From contig JAVXGM010000001.1 in NCBI GenBank assembly GCA_036657395.1, positions 256,352 to 320,351 on the forward strand: DNA of 64,000 bases, written 5' to 3'. Both the position numbers and the translations under genes were made by a program. Below are positions 1 through 8,855 of this stretch, one piece after another. Below the pieces are notes generated by a model, which saw only the letters and a list, made by a program, of their open reading frames with translations, did not search any database and had not been told where the DNA came from. The first letter of the stretch is position 1; each line of letters starts with the position of its first letter. The DNA is from JAVXGM01 sp036657395 (GTDB lineage Bacteria; Bacillota; Clostridia; Peptostreptococcales; Anaerovoracaceae).

Positions 1-11
1 TGTGAAAAGGG

Positions 12-30
12 CATTCTGCTTGACAGAATG
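12..30 (-). terminator. weak hairpin downstream of the Mo hydroxylase gene
   Basis: A perfect 7-bp stem (CATTCTG / CAGAATG) with a 5-base loop. Read on the minus strand it is followed by CCCTTTT, a poor U-tract. It lies about 150 bases beyond the stop of the minus-strand hydroxylase gene, so it could end that transcript, but it is weak. Nothing else was recognised in positions 1-177. Confidence 0.3.
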
Positions 31-177
31 GAACTTCCTTTTGTAAGCAGTTTTTAAAATTTCCTAAATGGTTTTTCATCGTTTTCCTCACAATATATGA
101 AATATGCCGATCCCTGGCAGCAATACCACGAACCGACATATCCATTTTACCTTAAATTTTTATTATTGTCACTTGGT

Positions 178-3024
178 TTATACTGGGTTGTTTCTGATAT
201 ATTCCATTTCTTCATAGAAGTCAGATCCCAGGAAGTATTTCTTAGGTGCTTCTGGTTTCTTGCCAGCAGCAATTGCCTCAAGACCAGCTTTTACCTTACC
301 AGCTGTTGCTGGAAGCTCATGAATACGAACTCCGCAGGCGTTATAGATAGCATTGACAACAGCCATATGACCTGAAGACTGGAATGCCTCTGAAGCGCCG
401 GAAGATCCAAATGGATTTTTTTTACGAGGAGTAACGATATGGTGAATATTGAATTCGTCAGGAATATCCTTAATAGTAGGGATTCCTGCGCCAGCAATAT
501 TGTTATGTTTCTTTACGTCATCATAGTTTTCACTTAATGCAAAGCCTATGCAGTGTGAAAGTCCGCCATAGGCCTGACCATCAACAGAAACAGGGTTACC
601 AATTACACCAACGTCATCTACGCAGTGGAAGGCAATTACTGTGGTCTTACCAGTCTTAGCGTTTACTTCTACTTCTGCAACGTGGAGGCAGTAAGTGTAA
701 TCAGGAGTAGGGTTGCCTACGCCAGTATTTGCATCAATGCCGCAAAGATCTGGATCTGCAACGTTTTCATACTGTGCATGATACTTTGTTGGGATTCCTT
801 CTGCAACCATTTCGTCGTATGTTCGGTAAGTACCGTCTGGTTTTCTCATTGCGTTCATCAACTGATCAGCAGCAATTGTAGATGTTTTACCATTCATGTA
901 ATGCTGACGACTGGAAGCGGATGCACCTGAGTCAGGACAAGTTTTACTATCGTTTTGGATAAGTACAATATCATCAGGAGTTACGCCTAAAGGCTGTAAT
1001 GCTTTTAGTGTACACTGAAGGGAACCAACATCGCCGCCTTGTCCTTGATCCTGCCAAGTATCGTATTTAACGAATTTGCCATCGGCACGAAGTTCGATTG
1101 CACATTGGCTCTGATCCTCTGCACCTTCAGTAACATTATATCCACCCCATGCGATTCCAACACCTCTTCTGATTTCAGGAGTGTCAGCAGCTTTTGCATC
1201 AGCAACAGCCTTATCGTAAATTGGCTTCATTTGTTTCATTATTTCTTCCATAGGATAATTTACATAAGGATAGCTGTTAATATTTAGGTCACCTTGTCTA
1301 GCGATATTTTTCCATCTGAATTCAAATGGATCCATTCCTAGCTTTTCAGCCATCATATCCATAACTGCTTCAGATGCTGTGTAAGCCTGAGGAGATCCGT
1401 ATCCTCTATAAGCAGTACCATAAGAATGGTTTGTACAAGCAACTCTAGACAAGCCATATACGTTTGGAACGTTGTATGGGAAGTACATAAATCTTGCAGG
1501 TCTCCAAGTAAGGTCATCACCTAATTCGTTGTAAGCACCATGGTCAAGACCACAGTCCCATTCAGCCCCTACAATTTTGCCGTCGTTGTTACAAGCAAGA
1601 CGAGTATTTGTATAAGCTGGAGCACGTTTCCCAGAGAATGCCATAAACTGGTCATATGTCATGGAGAATGCTACTGGCATATCATCACAAGCAAGACACG
1701 CAATTGCAGCTAGTGAATATGTAGCGGAGGCAATACCCCAACCAAATGTTCCTCCAGTTGGATTTTCAACAACTCTAACTTTATCATCAGGAACGCCAGT
1801 AGCTTCTGCAATATCACCAACGTTGGCATAGATTGCCATGGCTTTACAGTGCACAGTAAGCATTCCATCATCTCCCCAATAAGCCTGAACAGTATCCCCC
1901 TCAATGGACATATGTGGCTCTCTTGAAGAGTAGAAACTTCCTTCTACGATATGATCTGCGTCATCGATCATCTGAGGAATATTTGGAACATCATCTCCCT
2001 TAATTGTAGGTTGTTGACACCAAACGTTGGGATGATCATCATGAATACGCATAGCATCTGGCATAGCAGCTTCTAGATAGTTTAAGTACTCAGGTAGCTG
2101 TTCAAATTCAATAGTTACTTTTTTAGCAGCTTCCTGGGCTCTTTGTTTAGTGTCTGCAGCAACAAGAGCGACGATATCACCATAGTTGAAGATTTTATCT
2201 TCAGCAAGAAGGATATGAGTCTGCTCAGTAGCTAGACATCTTTCATTAAACTGGAAGAAGCAAAGTCTATTTGAACCCTTTACATCTTTGTGTGTAATTA
2301 TTTTGTAAACACCAGGCATTTTTTCAGCCTCAGCTGTGTTAATGCTTAAAATCTTCGCATGGTGAGCAACCTTAGGTTGTACCATAACAACATGTAATGT
2401 GCTTGACGGCATCTTAAGTTCGATGTCATCGCCGAAATCGGAAACTCCGCACACCTTTGCAAGAGCAGCAGGACGAACCATAGGTTTGCCGTAATACTCC
2501 CCATCTTCAACTTTATCAATACGAATATCATCAATTGAACATTCTCCACGGAGAACTTTTGCTGCAGCCATAACGGCGTCAACGATTTGTTTATAACCAG
2601 TACAACGACAGATGTTTCTGTGCTTTTGGAACCAGTCACGAACGTCTTCTCTTGATGGATTCTTATTTTCATCAAGAAGTGCGTAAGCAGATACAATGAA
2701 TCCTGGAGTACAAAATCCGCATTGAACACCACCATATTGCATCCATGCTACCTGAAGAGGATGTAGATAGTTTGGTGATCCAATTCCTTCAATAGTAGTT
2801 ACTGTGCTGTATTCTTCAATAGTCTGTATTTTCTTAGTACAAGAACGGATTACTTTACCGTTCAAAATAATTGAGCAAGAGCCGCAAACGCCTGTGCCGC
2901 AACCAACTTTTGTGCCAGTTAGACCAAGACGTCGCACCACTGTGGCCAGGGTGTCCTTTTCAGGATCGCAGATAAACATACGGTCAGCGCCGTTAATGTT
3001 TAACGTCATTTTCCTTAGTTTCAT
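178..3024 (-). CDS. Mop-type molybdopterin aldehyde oxidoreductase / xanthine-dehydrogenase-family hydroxylase
   Basis: This 948-residue single-chain molybdenum hydroxylase resembles Desulfovibrio gigas Mop. The N-terminal ferredoxin domain has the plant-type [2Fe-2S] ligands C42, C47, C50 and C62. The next helical domain has the second cluster (C102, C105, C139, C141, with the CRCTGY motif). The rest is the molybdopterin-binding domain, with a GASE motif near the C-terminus whose Glu (about residue 879) is the expected base. There is no FAD domain, so electrons should leave by an external acceptor rather than NAD. The substrate (aldehyde, purine or other heterocycle) cannot be read from sequence. 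GGAGG sits 6 bases before the chosen ATG. The divergent operon at 3.3-9.8 kb carries cofactor-maturation genes (xdhC, a MobA-like transferase), which supports a Mo enzyme. Confidence 0.9.
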   Translation of the reverse strand: MKLRKMTLNINGADRMFICDPEKDTLATVVRRLGLTGTKVGCGTGVCGSCSIILNGKVIRSCTKKIQTIEEYSTVTTIEGIGSPNYLHPLQVAWMQYGGVQCGFCTPGFIVSAYALLDENKNPSREDVRDWFQKHRNICRCTGYKQIVDAVMAAAKVLRGECSIDDIRIDKVEDGEYYGKPMVRPAALAKVCGVSDFGDDIELKMPSSTLHVVMVQPKVAHHAKILSINTAEAEKMPGVYKIITHKDVKGSNRLCFFQFNERCLATEQTHILLAEDKIFNYGDIVALVAADTKQRAQEAAKKVTIEFEQLPEYLNYLEAAMPDAMRIHDDHPNVWCQQPTIKGDDVPNIPQMIDDADHIVEGSFYSSREPHMSIEGDTVQAYWGDDGMLTVHCKAMAIYANVGDIAEATGVPDDKVRVVENPTGGTFGWGIASATYSLAAIACLACDDMPVAFSMTYDQFMAFSGKRAPAYTNTRLACNNDGKIVGAEWDCGLDHGAYNELGDDLTWRPARFMYFPYNVPNVYGLSRVACTNHSYGTAYRGYGSPQAYTASEAVMDMMAEKLGMDPFEFRWKNIARQGDLNINSYPYVNYPMEEIMKQMKPIYDKAVADAKAADTPEIRRGVGIAWGGYNVTEGAEDQSQCAIELRADGKFVKYDTWQDQGQGGDVGSLQCTLKALQPLGVTPDDIVLIQNDSKTCPDSGASASSRQHYMNGKTSTIAADQLMNAMRKPDGTYRTYDEMVAEGIPTKYHAQYENVADPDLCGIDANTGVGNPTPDYTYCLHVAEVEVNAKTGKTTVIAFHCVDDVGVIGNPVSVDGQAYGGLSHCIGFALSENYDDVKKHNNIAGAGIPTIKDIPDEFNIHHIVTPRKKNPFGSSGASEAFQSSGHMAVVNAIYNACGVRIHELPATAGKVKAGLEAIAAGKKPEAPKKYFLGSDFYEEMEYIRNNPV

Positions 3025-3102
3025 AATTTGCCTCCAAATATTAAATCAGATATTAACGTAACCACAATAATCGGAAAATTATGTGATTTAAGATATACGC
3101 TA

Positions 3103-3131
3103 ATTTTATCAGGTTTGTTGTGGGCTTGCAA
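3103..3131 (-). promoter_or_regulatory. promoter of the Mo hydroxylase gene
   Basis: On the minus strand, TTGCAA (3126-3131) and TAAAAT (3103-3108) are separated by 17 bases, with a TGA extended -10. It lies about 80 bases before the start codon. The leader shows no riboswitch fold that I recognise. Confidence 0.6.
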
Positions 3132-3241
3132 CTGGATATAGAAAGGAAAATGACACTAGTTTGCGATTTTGCTCAGACTAAAGAGTTTACTTATAAAAAA
3201 TGAGGGGAGGGGCTGTTTTCTGCCCAATAAAAAATAAAATC

Positions 3242-3250
3242 TGTTATAAT
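3242..3250 (+). promoter_or_regulatory. extended -10 promoter of the TrsS-like operon
   Basis: TG-T-TATAAT is a perfect extended -10, with no good -35 box at 17 bases. It lies about 34 bases before the start codon. The divergent hydroxylase promoter is about 110 bases away, so both could be controlled from this 259-base intergenic region. Confidence 0.55.
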
Positions 3251-3283
3251 TAAGGCAGGAATTTACAGAGGGAGAACACTAAA

Positions 3284-4705
3284 ATGAAAGAATTAAATTG
3301 GACGCAAAGTATATGCCCCGTGTGTAAGAAGCCTATTAAAGGAGTCTACAGGCAAGAAGGGGATAAGGTATTTTTTGTAAAGGAATGTTCAGAGCATGGA
3401 GAGTATAAAGCTCTGGTGGCAAACAAGGCAGAGGATTACATTAACTGGACTAAAAGCGCAGTAATCAATATTCCACCTAAGAGACCACTTACTAAAGGAG
3501 CAAAGACGGATGAAGAATGTCCACTCCATTGTGGCACATGTGAAAATCATTTACAGACTGCCTGTTGCGTTATAATTGACATTACAAATAGGTGTAACCA
3601 GCATTGTCCCTATTGTTTTGCTCGGGCAGAAATGGATACAATGGATCCTGGAGAGCCAACCTTGGCAGAACTTGAAGAAAAGTTTGACTTTCTTGTAGAG
3701 TTAGGTGAAGAACGGCCTTTTAACATTCAGCTTTCTGGTGGAGAGCCAACAGTCAGAGATGATCTTCCAGAGATTATTCAAATGGCTAAGGCCAAGGGAT
3801 TTGATTATATTCAGATAAATAGTAACGGGCGGAGAATCGCTCAAGAATCAGGATACGGAGAAATATTGCAGCAAGCAGGTGCCTCTGTAATATTCATGCA
3901 GTTTGATGGAACCAATGATGACATCTACCTTAAACTTAGAGGAGAATCTTTGCTAGAAGAAAAAAAACAGGCCATAGATAACTGTAAGAAAGCAGGACTT
4001 CCTGTGGCTCTAGTGCCAATGGTTGTAAGAGATGTTAACCTAGATAATGTAGGAGAAATGATGAAATTTCTCTTAAAAAACCTTTCAGTAGTTAAGGGAA
4101 TTCACTTTCAGCCAGTTAGCTTTTTTGGCAGATATCCAGGGGAAGAAACTCCTAGAGAAGATCACGGCCGAGTGACTATGTTTGATGTGCTTCACGCATT
4201 AGAAGACCAGTTTCCGGAGTTTCATTATAAAGATTTTGCGCCAATTGTAACAGGGCACACACTATGCTGTTTTTATACTACCTATTTAAAGGAAGGTGAC
4301 AAGCTTACCTGCATGGTTACTGGAAAGCAAAAAGAGGAGGGTGTAAGCTGTTGTGATAGCGGAGCTTGTGGAAGTGTAGACCCTTTGGAGATAATTGAAA
4401 AGGACAGGGATTATGTGGTGAACAAATGGGCCATAGCTGAGGATGCAGGCTGTGATTGTGATAATAATGACCAGGATTTGGGCTGCTGTGAGAATGAAGA
4501 TAAAAGTGATCAACCTATGGACTTAGACCAATTTTTGAAGTATTATAAAAATAATACCTTTACGGTAACGGGAATGGCCTTCCAGGATTCTATAAACTTG
4601 GACGCAGAGCGACTTAAGCGGTGCAGAGTGCAAGTGCTTTCGCAAGACAACAGGCTAATTCCTTTTTGCGGATATAACAGTATTTACAGAGGAGATAACA
4701 AATGA
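3284..4705 (+). CDS. trsS: radical SAM protein, TrsS-like (MJ0619/Tes-related architecture)
   Basis: A 473-residue radical SAM enzyme with the iron-sulfur motif CxxxCxxC at C104, C108 and C111. A zinc-ribbon-like N-terminus (C11, C14, then C35 and H38) and a Cys-rich stretch before the core (residues 79-95) resemble the MJ0619/tetraether-synthase type. The C-terminal part is very Cys-rich (about 328-402). The family includes selenoproteins; here the frame is open throughout, so this copy uses Cys. It is first in an operon with a methyltransferase, a C-GCAxxG-C-C protein, XdhC and a MobA-like transferase, the genome context typical of TrsS next to molybdenum hydroxylases. The reaction is unknown. 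The symbol rests on my memory of the NCBI family name. The RBS is AGAGGGAG. Confidence 0.75.
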   Translation: MKELNWTQSICPVCKKPIKGVYRQEGDKVFFVKECSEHGEYKALVANKAEDYINWTKSAVINIPPKRPLTKGAKTDEECPLHCGTCENHLQTACCVIIDITNRCNQHCPYCFARAEMDTMDPGEPTLAELEEKFDFLVELGEERPFNIQLSGGEPTVRDDLPEIIQMAKAKGFDYIQINSNGRRIAQESGYGEILQQAGASVIFMQFDGTNDDIYLKLRGESLLEEKKQAIDNCKKAGLPVALVPMVVRDVNLDNVGEMMKFLLKNLSVVKGIHFQPVSFFGRYPGEETPREDHGRVTMFDVLHALEDQFPEFHYKDFAPIVTGHTLCCFYTTYLKEGDKLTCMVTGKQKEEGVSCCDSGACGSVDPLEIIEKDRDYVVNKWAIAEDAGCDCDNNDQDLGCCENEDKSDQPMDLDQFLKYYKNNTFTVTGMAFQDSINLDAERLKRCRVQVLSQDNRLIPFCGYNSIYRGDNK

Positions 4706-5418
4706 GTTTATTTAGACCAGGAGAGTTTAAGATTACAGACAGGGCAATGGAATTTTGCCAGTTTAAAAAAGGGGACAGGATTTTAGATATTGGCTGTGGA
4801 GATGGAGAAACCGTAGAATACATCCAAAAAAAATACGGTTGCCAGGTTGAAGGATTAGATACCATGGCGAGAATGATTGCAGAAGGAAAAAAACGAAATC
4901 CAGAACTGAACATTAAAATTGGAGATGGAGAATTCTTAGAAGATTATTCTTCAAGGACCTTTGAGGGGATAAACATGGAATGTGTTCTGTCAATAATAAA
5001 TTTGGCGGATGAAGCTCTTCATGAAGCCCTTTGTGTTCTTAAAAAAGGTGGCAAATTAATGATTAGCGACCTTTACATGAAAAATCCAGACCCTAAGCAG
5101 GTGGAAGCCATTAAAATTGAGGCGGAGCGTCTTAGCAAAGTACCACACAGCGGCGGAGAATGTAGTGACCAGTGTGCTGATGATCATAAAGCTAGATTTC
5201 TAGATTTTCGATTTGAGGGACGTTTTATTAAAGAACCACTGATTAAGACCTTACAAGAACTGGGATACAAGATATTACTTTGGGAAGATCGTACACCAGA
5301 TTTAGATACTTACGTTGCAGAGACCATACTTAAAGACGGAAATCTAGATAATTGTATGACTTGCGTAAAGGAGAAAAAAGGTACAGGATATTTTCTTCTA
5401 GTAGCGGAGAAACTGTAA
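4702..5418 (+). CDS. SAM-dependent methyltransferase, DVU_1556-like
   Basis: A 238-residue class I methyltransferase. SAM-binding motif I (ILDIGCGDG) is at about residues 27-35, followed by the acidic loop. The Rossmann core ends with a GG-K-LMISD strand typical of small-molecule methyltransferases. It carries extra cysteines (an E-C-S-D-Q-C loop near 152-157 and CMTC near 218-221) that could bind a metal or contact an iron-sulfur partner. It overlaps the radical SAM gene by ATGA, implying translational coupling. The context matches the DVU_1556-type methyltransferase of Desulfovibrio molybdenum-hydroxylase clusters; the acceptor substrate is unknown. Confidence 0.75.
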   Translation: MSLFRPGEFKITDRAMEFCQFKKGDRILDIGCGDGETVEYIQKKYGCQVEGLDTMARMIAEGKKRNPELNIKIGDGEFLEDYSSRTFEGINMECVLSIINLADEALHEALCVLKKGGKLMISDLYMKNPDPKQVEAIKIEAERLSKVPHSGGECSDQCADDHKARFLDFRFEGRFIKEPLIKTLQELGYKILLWEDRTPDLDTYVAETILKDGNLDNCMTCVKEKKGTGYFLLVAEKL

Positions 5419-5431
5419 GTAGGTGAAAATA

Positions 5432-5806
5432 ATGAGGCAAGAAATAATAGATTTAAGGTTAAGAGGTTATTGTTGCTCACAGATTATTGTGGAGATGGGG
5501 CTTGCAAGGTTGGATAAAGAAAATCCGGATTTGATAAGTGCCATGGCGGGTCTTTGCGAAGGATTATGGTCAGGAAAGACTTGTGGAGTATTAAGCGGGG
5601 CAATTTGTCTGCTGTATTTGGCTGACCCTAAGCAGGCGGCTTCTTCCCACGTAATAGAGCTTACTGATTGGTTTGAGGCAAGTTTTAACAGTGCTGATTG
5701 TGATGACTTATTAGAAGCAAACCCACTGAACAAAATAGAGAAGTGCCCAATGATGATCGATGCTACTTTTACTAAGATAGAGGAACTGCTTGAATGGGAC
5801 GAATAA
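5432..5806 (+). CDS. C-GCAxxG-C-C family protein, DVU_1555-like
   Basis: A small 124-residue protein of the redox-associated C_GCAxxG_C_C family. Visible are an adjacent Cys pair near residues 12-13, the core GK-T-CG-xxSGA-xC stretch and further single cysteines toward the C-terminus. The family is often linked to redox and metal proteins, but its chemistry is not established. I chose the ATG at 5432 over the GTG at 5423 because AGGTG then lies 6 bases upstream. It begins 13 bases after the methyltransferase stop and its end overlaps the next gene by 13 bases. Confidence 0.75.
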   Translation: MRQEIIDLRLRGYCCSQIIVEMGLARLDKENPDLISAMAGLCEGLWSGKTCGVLSGAICLLYLADPKQAASSHVIELTDWFEASFNSADCDDLLEANPLNKIEKCPMMIDATFTKIEELLEWDE

Positions 5807-6834
5807 AAAACCGGCTTGATATTTGGATTGAAAATATAATCTGCCCGGGGAGAAAGATTACTAGAGATGAAATAGAATCCTACCAGTGGGAAAAAATTAA
5901 AGAAACTGTTGATTGGGCAAGGAGCAACAGCCCATTTTACAAAGAAAAATATGAAGGATATTCTTTGGAAACCAGGGAAGATTTCGCTAAGCTACCCTTT
6001 ATATCGGCAAAGGATGTTCAATCTAAAAGTCGGGAAATGGTCTGCGTAGGTCAAAATGAAATTAGTAGAATTGTTACTTTACAGACAAGCGGAACTACGG
6101 ATTTGCCTAAGCGAATTTATTTTACCCCAGAAGATCAAGGGCTGACTCTATCATTTTTCCATGAAGGTATGCAGCTTTTTGTGGACAAGAGTGATAAAGT
6201 AATGATTCTTATGCCTTGTAAGAGGCCAGGATCCATTGGAAAGCTGCTTGAGACAGGGATAGAGGAATATGGGGGTAAGACTATTAGCTACGGACTTCCT
6301 CAAAGGGATATGAAGGATGGACATAGAATTTTGGAAATCATGGAAAAAGAGAAGGTTGCTTTTGTAGTGGCGCTGCCTAGCCATATGGCGGCATTAGCAG
6401 ACATGAGTAAGGGGAGAAATATTTCACTTAAAGGGGTACTTCTTAGTGCTGAATATGTTTCTTTTAAAAATAGACAACAGATTGATCAGGCGTGGAAGTG
6501 TAAAATATATGAGCACTATGGAATGACGGAAATGGGTCTTGGGGGAGCAGTGAGCTGTGGCGAATCCTCAGGATATCACCTTCGAGAAAATGACTTGTAT
6601 GTTGAAATTATCAACCCTTTAACAGGGAAAGTTGTCCCTGATGGAGAGTATGGGGAAGTGGTATTTACTACTCTGACTAGAAGAGGAATGCCGTTTATTC
6701 GATACAAAACAGGAGATAAAAGTAGGTGGCTAAACGGGATTTGCCCATGTGGTAGCATACTTAGAAGGCTTGATCGGATAGGCGATAGAGAAGAAAAAGG
6801 TAAAAAACAAAGTGTTATAAATGAAAAGAGGTAA
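5794..6834 (+). CDS. AMP-dependent CoA-ligase-like protein, DVU_1553-like, short
   Basis: A 346-residue member of the phenylacetate-CoA-ligase/adenylate-forming superfamily. The ATP-binding TSGTT motif is at about residue 102 and the EHYGMTE motif near 240, and the RY-TGD motif follows. The protein stops soon after the DRIGDR segment, so most of the mobile C-terminal subdomain (roughly 80-100 residues in PaaK-type ligases) is absent. It may therefore only adenylate, or need a partner. A Cys pair (CPC) precedes the end. It sits inside the molybdenum-hydroxylase accessory operon, as DVU_1553 does, and overlaps the gene before it. The substrate is unknown. Confidence 0.75.
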   Translation: MGRIKNRLDIWIENIICPGRKITRDEIESYQWEKIKETVDWARSNSPFYKEKYEGYSLETREDFAKLPFISAKDVQSKSREMVCVGQNEISRIVTLQTSGTTDLPKRIYFTPEDQGLTLSFFHEGMQLFVDKSDKVMILMPCKRPGSIGKLLETGIEEYGGKTISYGLPQRDMKDGHRILEIMEKEKVAFVVALPSHMAALADMSKGRNISLKGVLLSAEYVSFKNRQQIDQAWKCKIYEHYGMTEMGLGGAVSCGESSGYHLRENDLYVEIINPLTGKVVPDGEYGEVVFTTLTRRGMPFIRYKTGDKSRWLNGICPCGSILRRLDRIGDREEKGKKQSVINEKR

Positions 6835-6838
6835 AGAG

Positions 6839-7663
6839 ATGTCAAATAAGATTATATATTTTGCAAGGGATTTATTGGAACAGGGAAAGGATTTTGTCAT
6901 TGCCAAGGTGGTAGATACAAAGGGCTCTACTCCTAGAAAAAAAGGGGCATGGCTTTTAATGAAAGAAGATGGAACTCGTCTTGGAACTGTAGGTGGTGGA
7001 CGACTTGAAGCGGTCACGGAGGAGCTTTGCAAGGAAACTTTTAAGACAAAGGAAAAGAGTAAAATTCATCATTTTAAATTAAATACAGAGGAAAAAGATG
7101 CTTTGGATATGGGTTGTGGTGGTGATGCGGATGTTCTCATTGAATACATTGATGCTGCTCACCCAGAAGAATTTAAGGCAGAATTTAACTTAAAAAGTGC
7201 TGCATATATTTATGGTGCAGGCCATGTAGGTCTAGCACTAGAACCAATTCTTAGATATGTAGATTTCCAAACTGTAGTAATTGATGACAGAGCAGAATAC
7301 GCAAACAGAGAACGTTTTAAAGAGGCAGATGAAGTGAAGGTGATTTCCTCATTTAAGGAGCCATTTAAAGAAATTGAAACTAATGAGGACAGTTATATTA
7401 TTATTGTAACTAGAGGCCATATGGGAGACTTAGACGTGCTTAGAGATGCACTTCGTCAGAAAAGCGCATATGTGGGAATGATTGGTAGTAAAAGCAAGAA
7501 TAAGATGTTATTTGACATGCTGAGAGAAGAAGGATATTCAGAAGAAGAACTAGGAAAAGTATACGCTCCTATAGGTCTATCTATTCACGCAGAAACTCCA
7601 GAGGAAATTGCCATTAGTGTTGTAGGCGAAATGATTCAGGTAAGAGCAGGTTATGGGAAATAA
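6839..7663 (+). CDS. xdhC: XdhC-family molybdenum cofactor maturation protein
   Basis: About 274 residues. The N-terminal XdhC/CoxI domain carries the GSTPR and GTVGGG-LE motifs and a DMGCGG segment. The C-terminal XdhC Rossmann domain begins with YIYGAGHVG (about residue 121 onward). XdhC proteins bind molybdenum cofactor, promote its sulfuration and deliver it to xanthine-dehydrogenase-family enzymes; the obvious client is the divergent Mop-type enzyme. ATG 6839 is preferred over ATG 6821 because AGAGG then has a 7-base spacing and the start falls just past the previous stop at 6834. Confidence 0.88.
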   Translation: MSNKIIYFARDLLEQGKDFVIAKVVDTKGSTPRKKGAWLLMKEDGTRLGTVGGGRLEAVTEELCKETFKTKEKSKIHHFKLNTEEKDALDMGCGGDADVLIEYIDAAHPEEFKAEFNLKSAAYIYGAGHVGLALEPILRYVDFQTVVIDDRAEYANRERFKEADEVKVISSFKEPFKEIETNEDSYIIIVTRGHMGDLDVLRDALRQKSAYVGMIGSKSKNKMLFDMLREEGYSEEELGKVYAPIGLSIHAETPEEIAISVVGEMIQVRAGYGK

Positions 7664-8855
7664 GAATGTAGGCGTCTGTATTTTAGCAGGAGGATACTCT
7701 TCTAGAATGGGCGCCTTCAAACCGTTATTGCCATTAGGCGATGAAACAGTAATTGAAAGGCTTATACATGTGGCGAAAGGGGCAGAAATTGGTCACATTG
7801 TGGTGGTCACTGGCCATGAAAGAGAATTAATTCAGCCAATTATTTTCAAAGAAAATGTATTGGAAGCATATAATCCTAGGTTTTCCAAAGGGATGTTTAC
7901 TTCCATTCAAAAAGGTATAGAAAAATCACTTAACTCTTTAGACGGAGTTTTTATAATACCAGTAGATTGTCCTTTGGTTACCAGCGATATTTTAAGGCAG
8001 ATGATGGAACATTTTAAACCAGGGGAAGAAGATTTTCGTGTACCATGTTATAGAGGGAAAAAAGGTCATCCCTTGCTTGTTCCAAGTAGGTACCTGAAGG
8101 ATATTTTATCCTATGATGGGAATCAAGGGCTAAAGGGGATTACTGATAAATATTTTTCTAAAATGATGAGAATAGAAACGGGCGATGAACGGGTTTTACT
8201 GGATATGGACACTCCAAAAGAATATGAGGAGATTAAGGCCTTTTATGAGGGGGGATGTAAGCCTGACTCTCTGGAAGACTTAACTTTAGGGCGGAGATTT
8301 TTTCTGATAAGGCACGGACAGATTTGTCAGCACAAAGAGAAAATATTTTTAGGGCAGACAGATGTGCCCCTAAGCGATTTAGGGAAAGAGCAGGGGGCAA
8401 AAGCCAGAGAAATTTTACAAAGCTATGACGTTTCTATAGATAAAATTTATTCTAGCGATTTGAAACGAGCCAAAGAAACAGCCCAGGTCATATGTGATAA
8501 TGTGATTCTAAAAGATTCTCTTAGGGAGATGAATTTAGGCATTTGGGACGGAAAATATATTAATGAAATCAAAGAGGCTTACCCGAAGGAATATGAAATT
8601 AGGGGAAAAAACCTTATGACATATAAGCTTGGTCATGGAAGTGAGAATTTTTATGATCTTCAATATCGTGTGGTCAAAGGTTTGATAGATATCCTGAAAA
8701 ACGATTCATCTAGAGATGTGATTATACTTTCTCATAGTGGTGTGCTTCGGGTGATTTTAAATAATATTAAGGGAAAGGATGTATCGGATCCTTGGGATAA
8801 AATGGCTAACGGAGAAGTTCGAGTTGTAGAAATGAAAGAAGGCAAAACATCATGA
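7653..8855 (+). CDS. MobA/MocA-like nucleotidyltransferase fused to a histidine phosphatase, DVU_1551-like
   Basis: A 400-residue two-domain protein. Residues 1-200 form an NTP transferase of the MobA/MocA type (LAGG-xSSRMG, then a conserved VD-CPL motif). MocA attaches CMP to molybdopterin, giving the cytosine dinucleotide cofactor found in many bacterial Mo hydroxylases. Residues from about 213 form a phosphoglycerate-mutase-like histidine phosphatase, with LIRHG near 218-222 and a second catalytic His in the SHSGVLR motif. The phosphatase domain is the kind used on alpha-ribazole phosphate or phosphosugars, so its role in cofactor chemistry is unclear. It overlaps xdhC by 11 bases. Confidence 0.82.
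   Translation: MGNKNVGVCILAGGYSSRMGAFKPLLPLGDETVIERLIHVAKGAEIGHIVVVTGHERELIQPIIFKENVLEAYNPRFSKGMFTSIQKGIEKSLNSLDGVFIIPVDCPLVTSDILRQMMEHFKPGEEDFRVPCYRGKKGHPLLVPSRYLKDILSYDGNQGLKGITDKYFSKMMRIETGDERVLLDMDTPKEYEEIKAFYEGGCKPDSLEDLTLGRRFFLIRHGQICQHKEKIFLGQTDVPLSDLGKEQGAKAREILQSYDVSIDKIYSSDLKRAKETAQVICDNVILKDSLREMNLGIWDGKYINEIKEAYPKEYEIRGKNLMTYKLGHGSENFYDLQYRVVKGLIDILKNDSSRDVIILSHSGVLRVILNNIKGKDVSDPWDKMANGEVRVVEMKEGKTS

Noticed and set aside
97..375. Short plus-strand frame at the window start
   Set aside because: It runs antisense into the 3' end of the Mo hydroxylase gene, has no RBS and matches no family.
4286..4513. Possible selenocysteine or frameshift in the Cys-rich part of the TrsS-like gene
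   Set aside because: The frame is open from start to stop with Cys codons in all expected places; no in-frame TGA and no length anomaly were seen.
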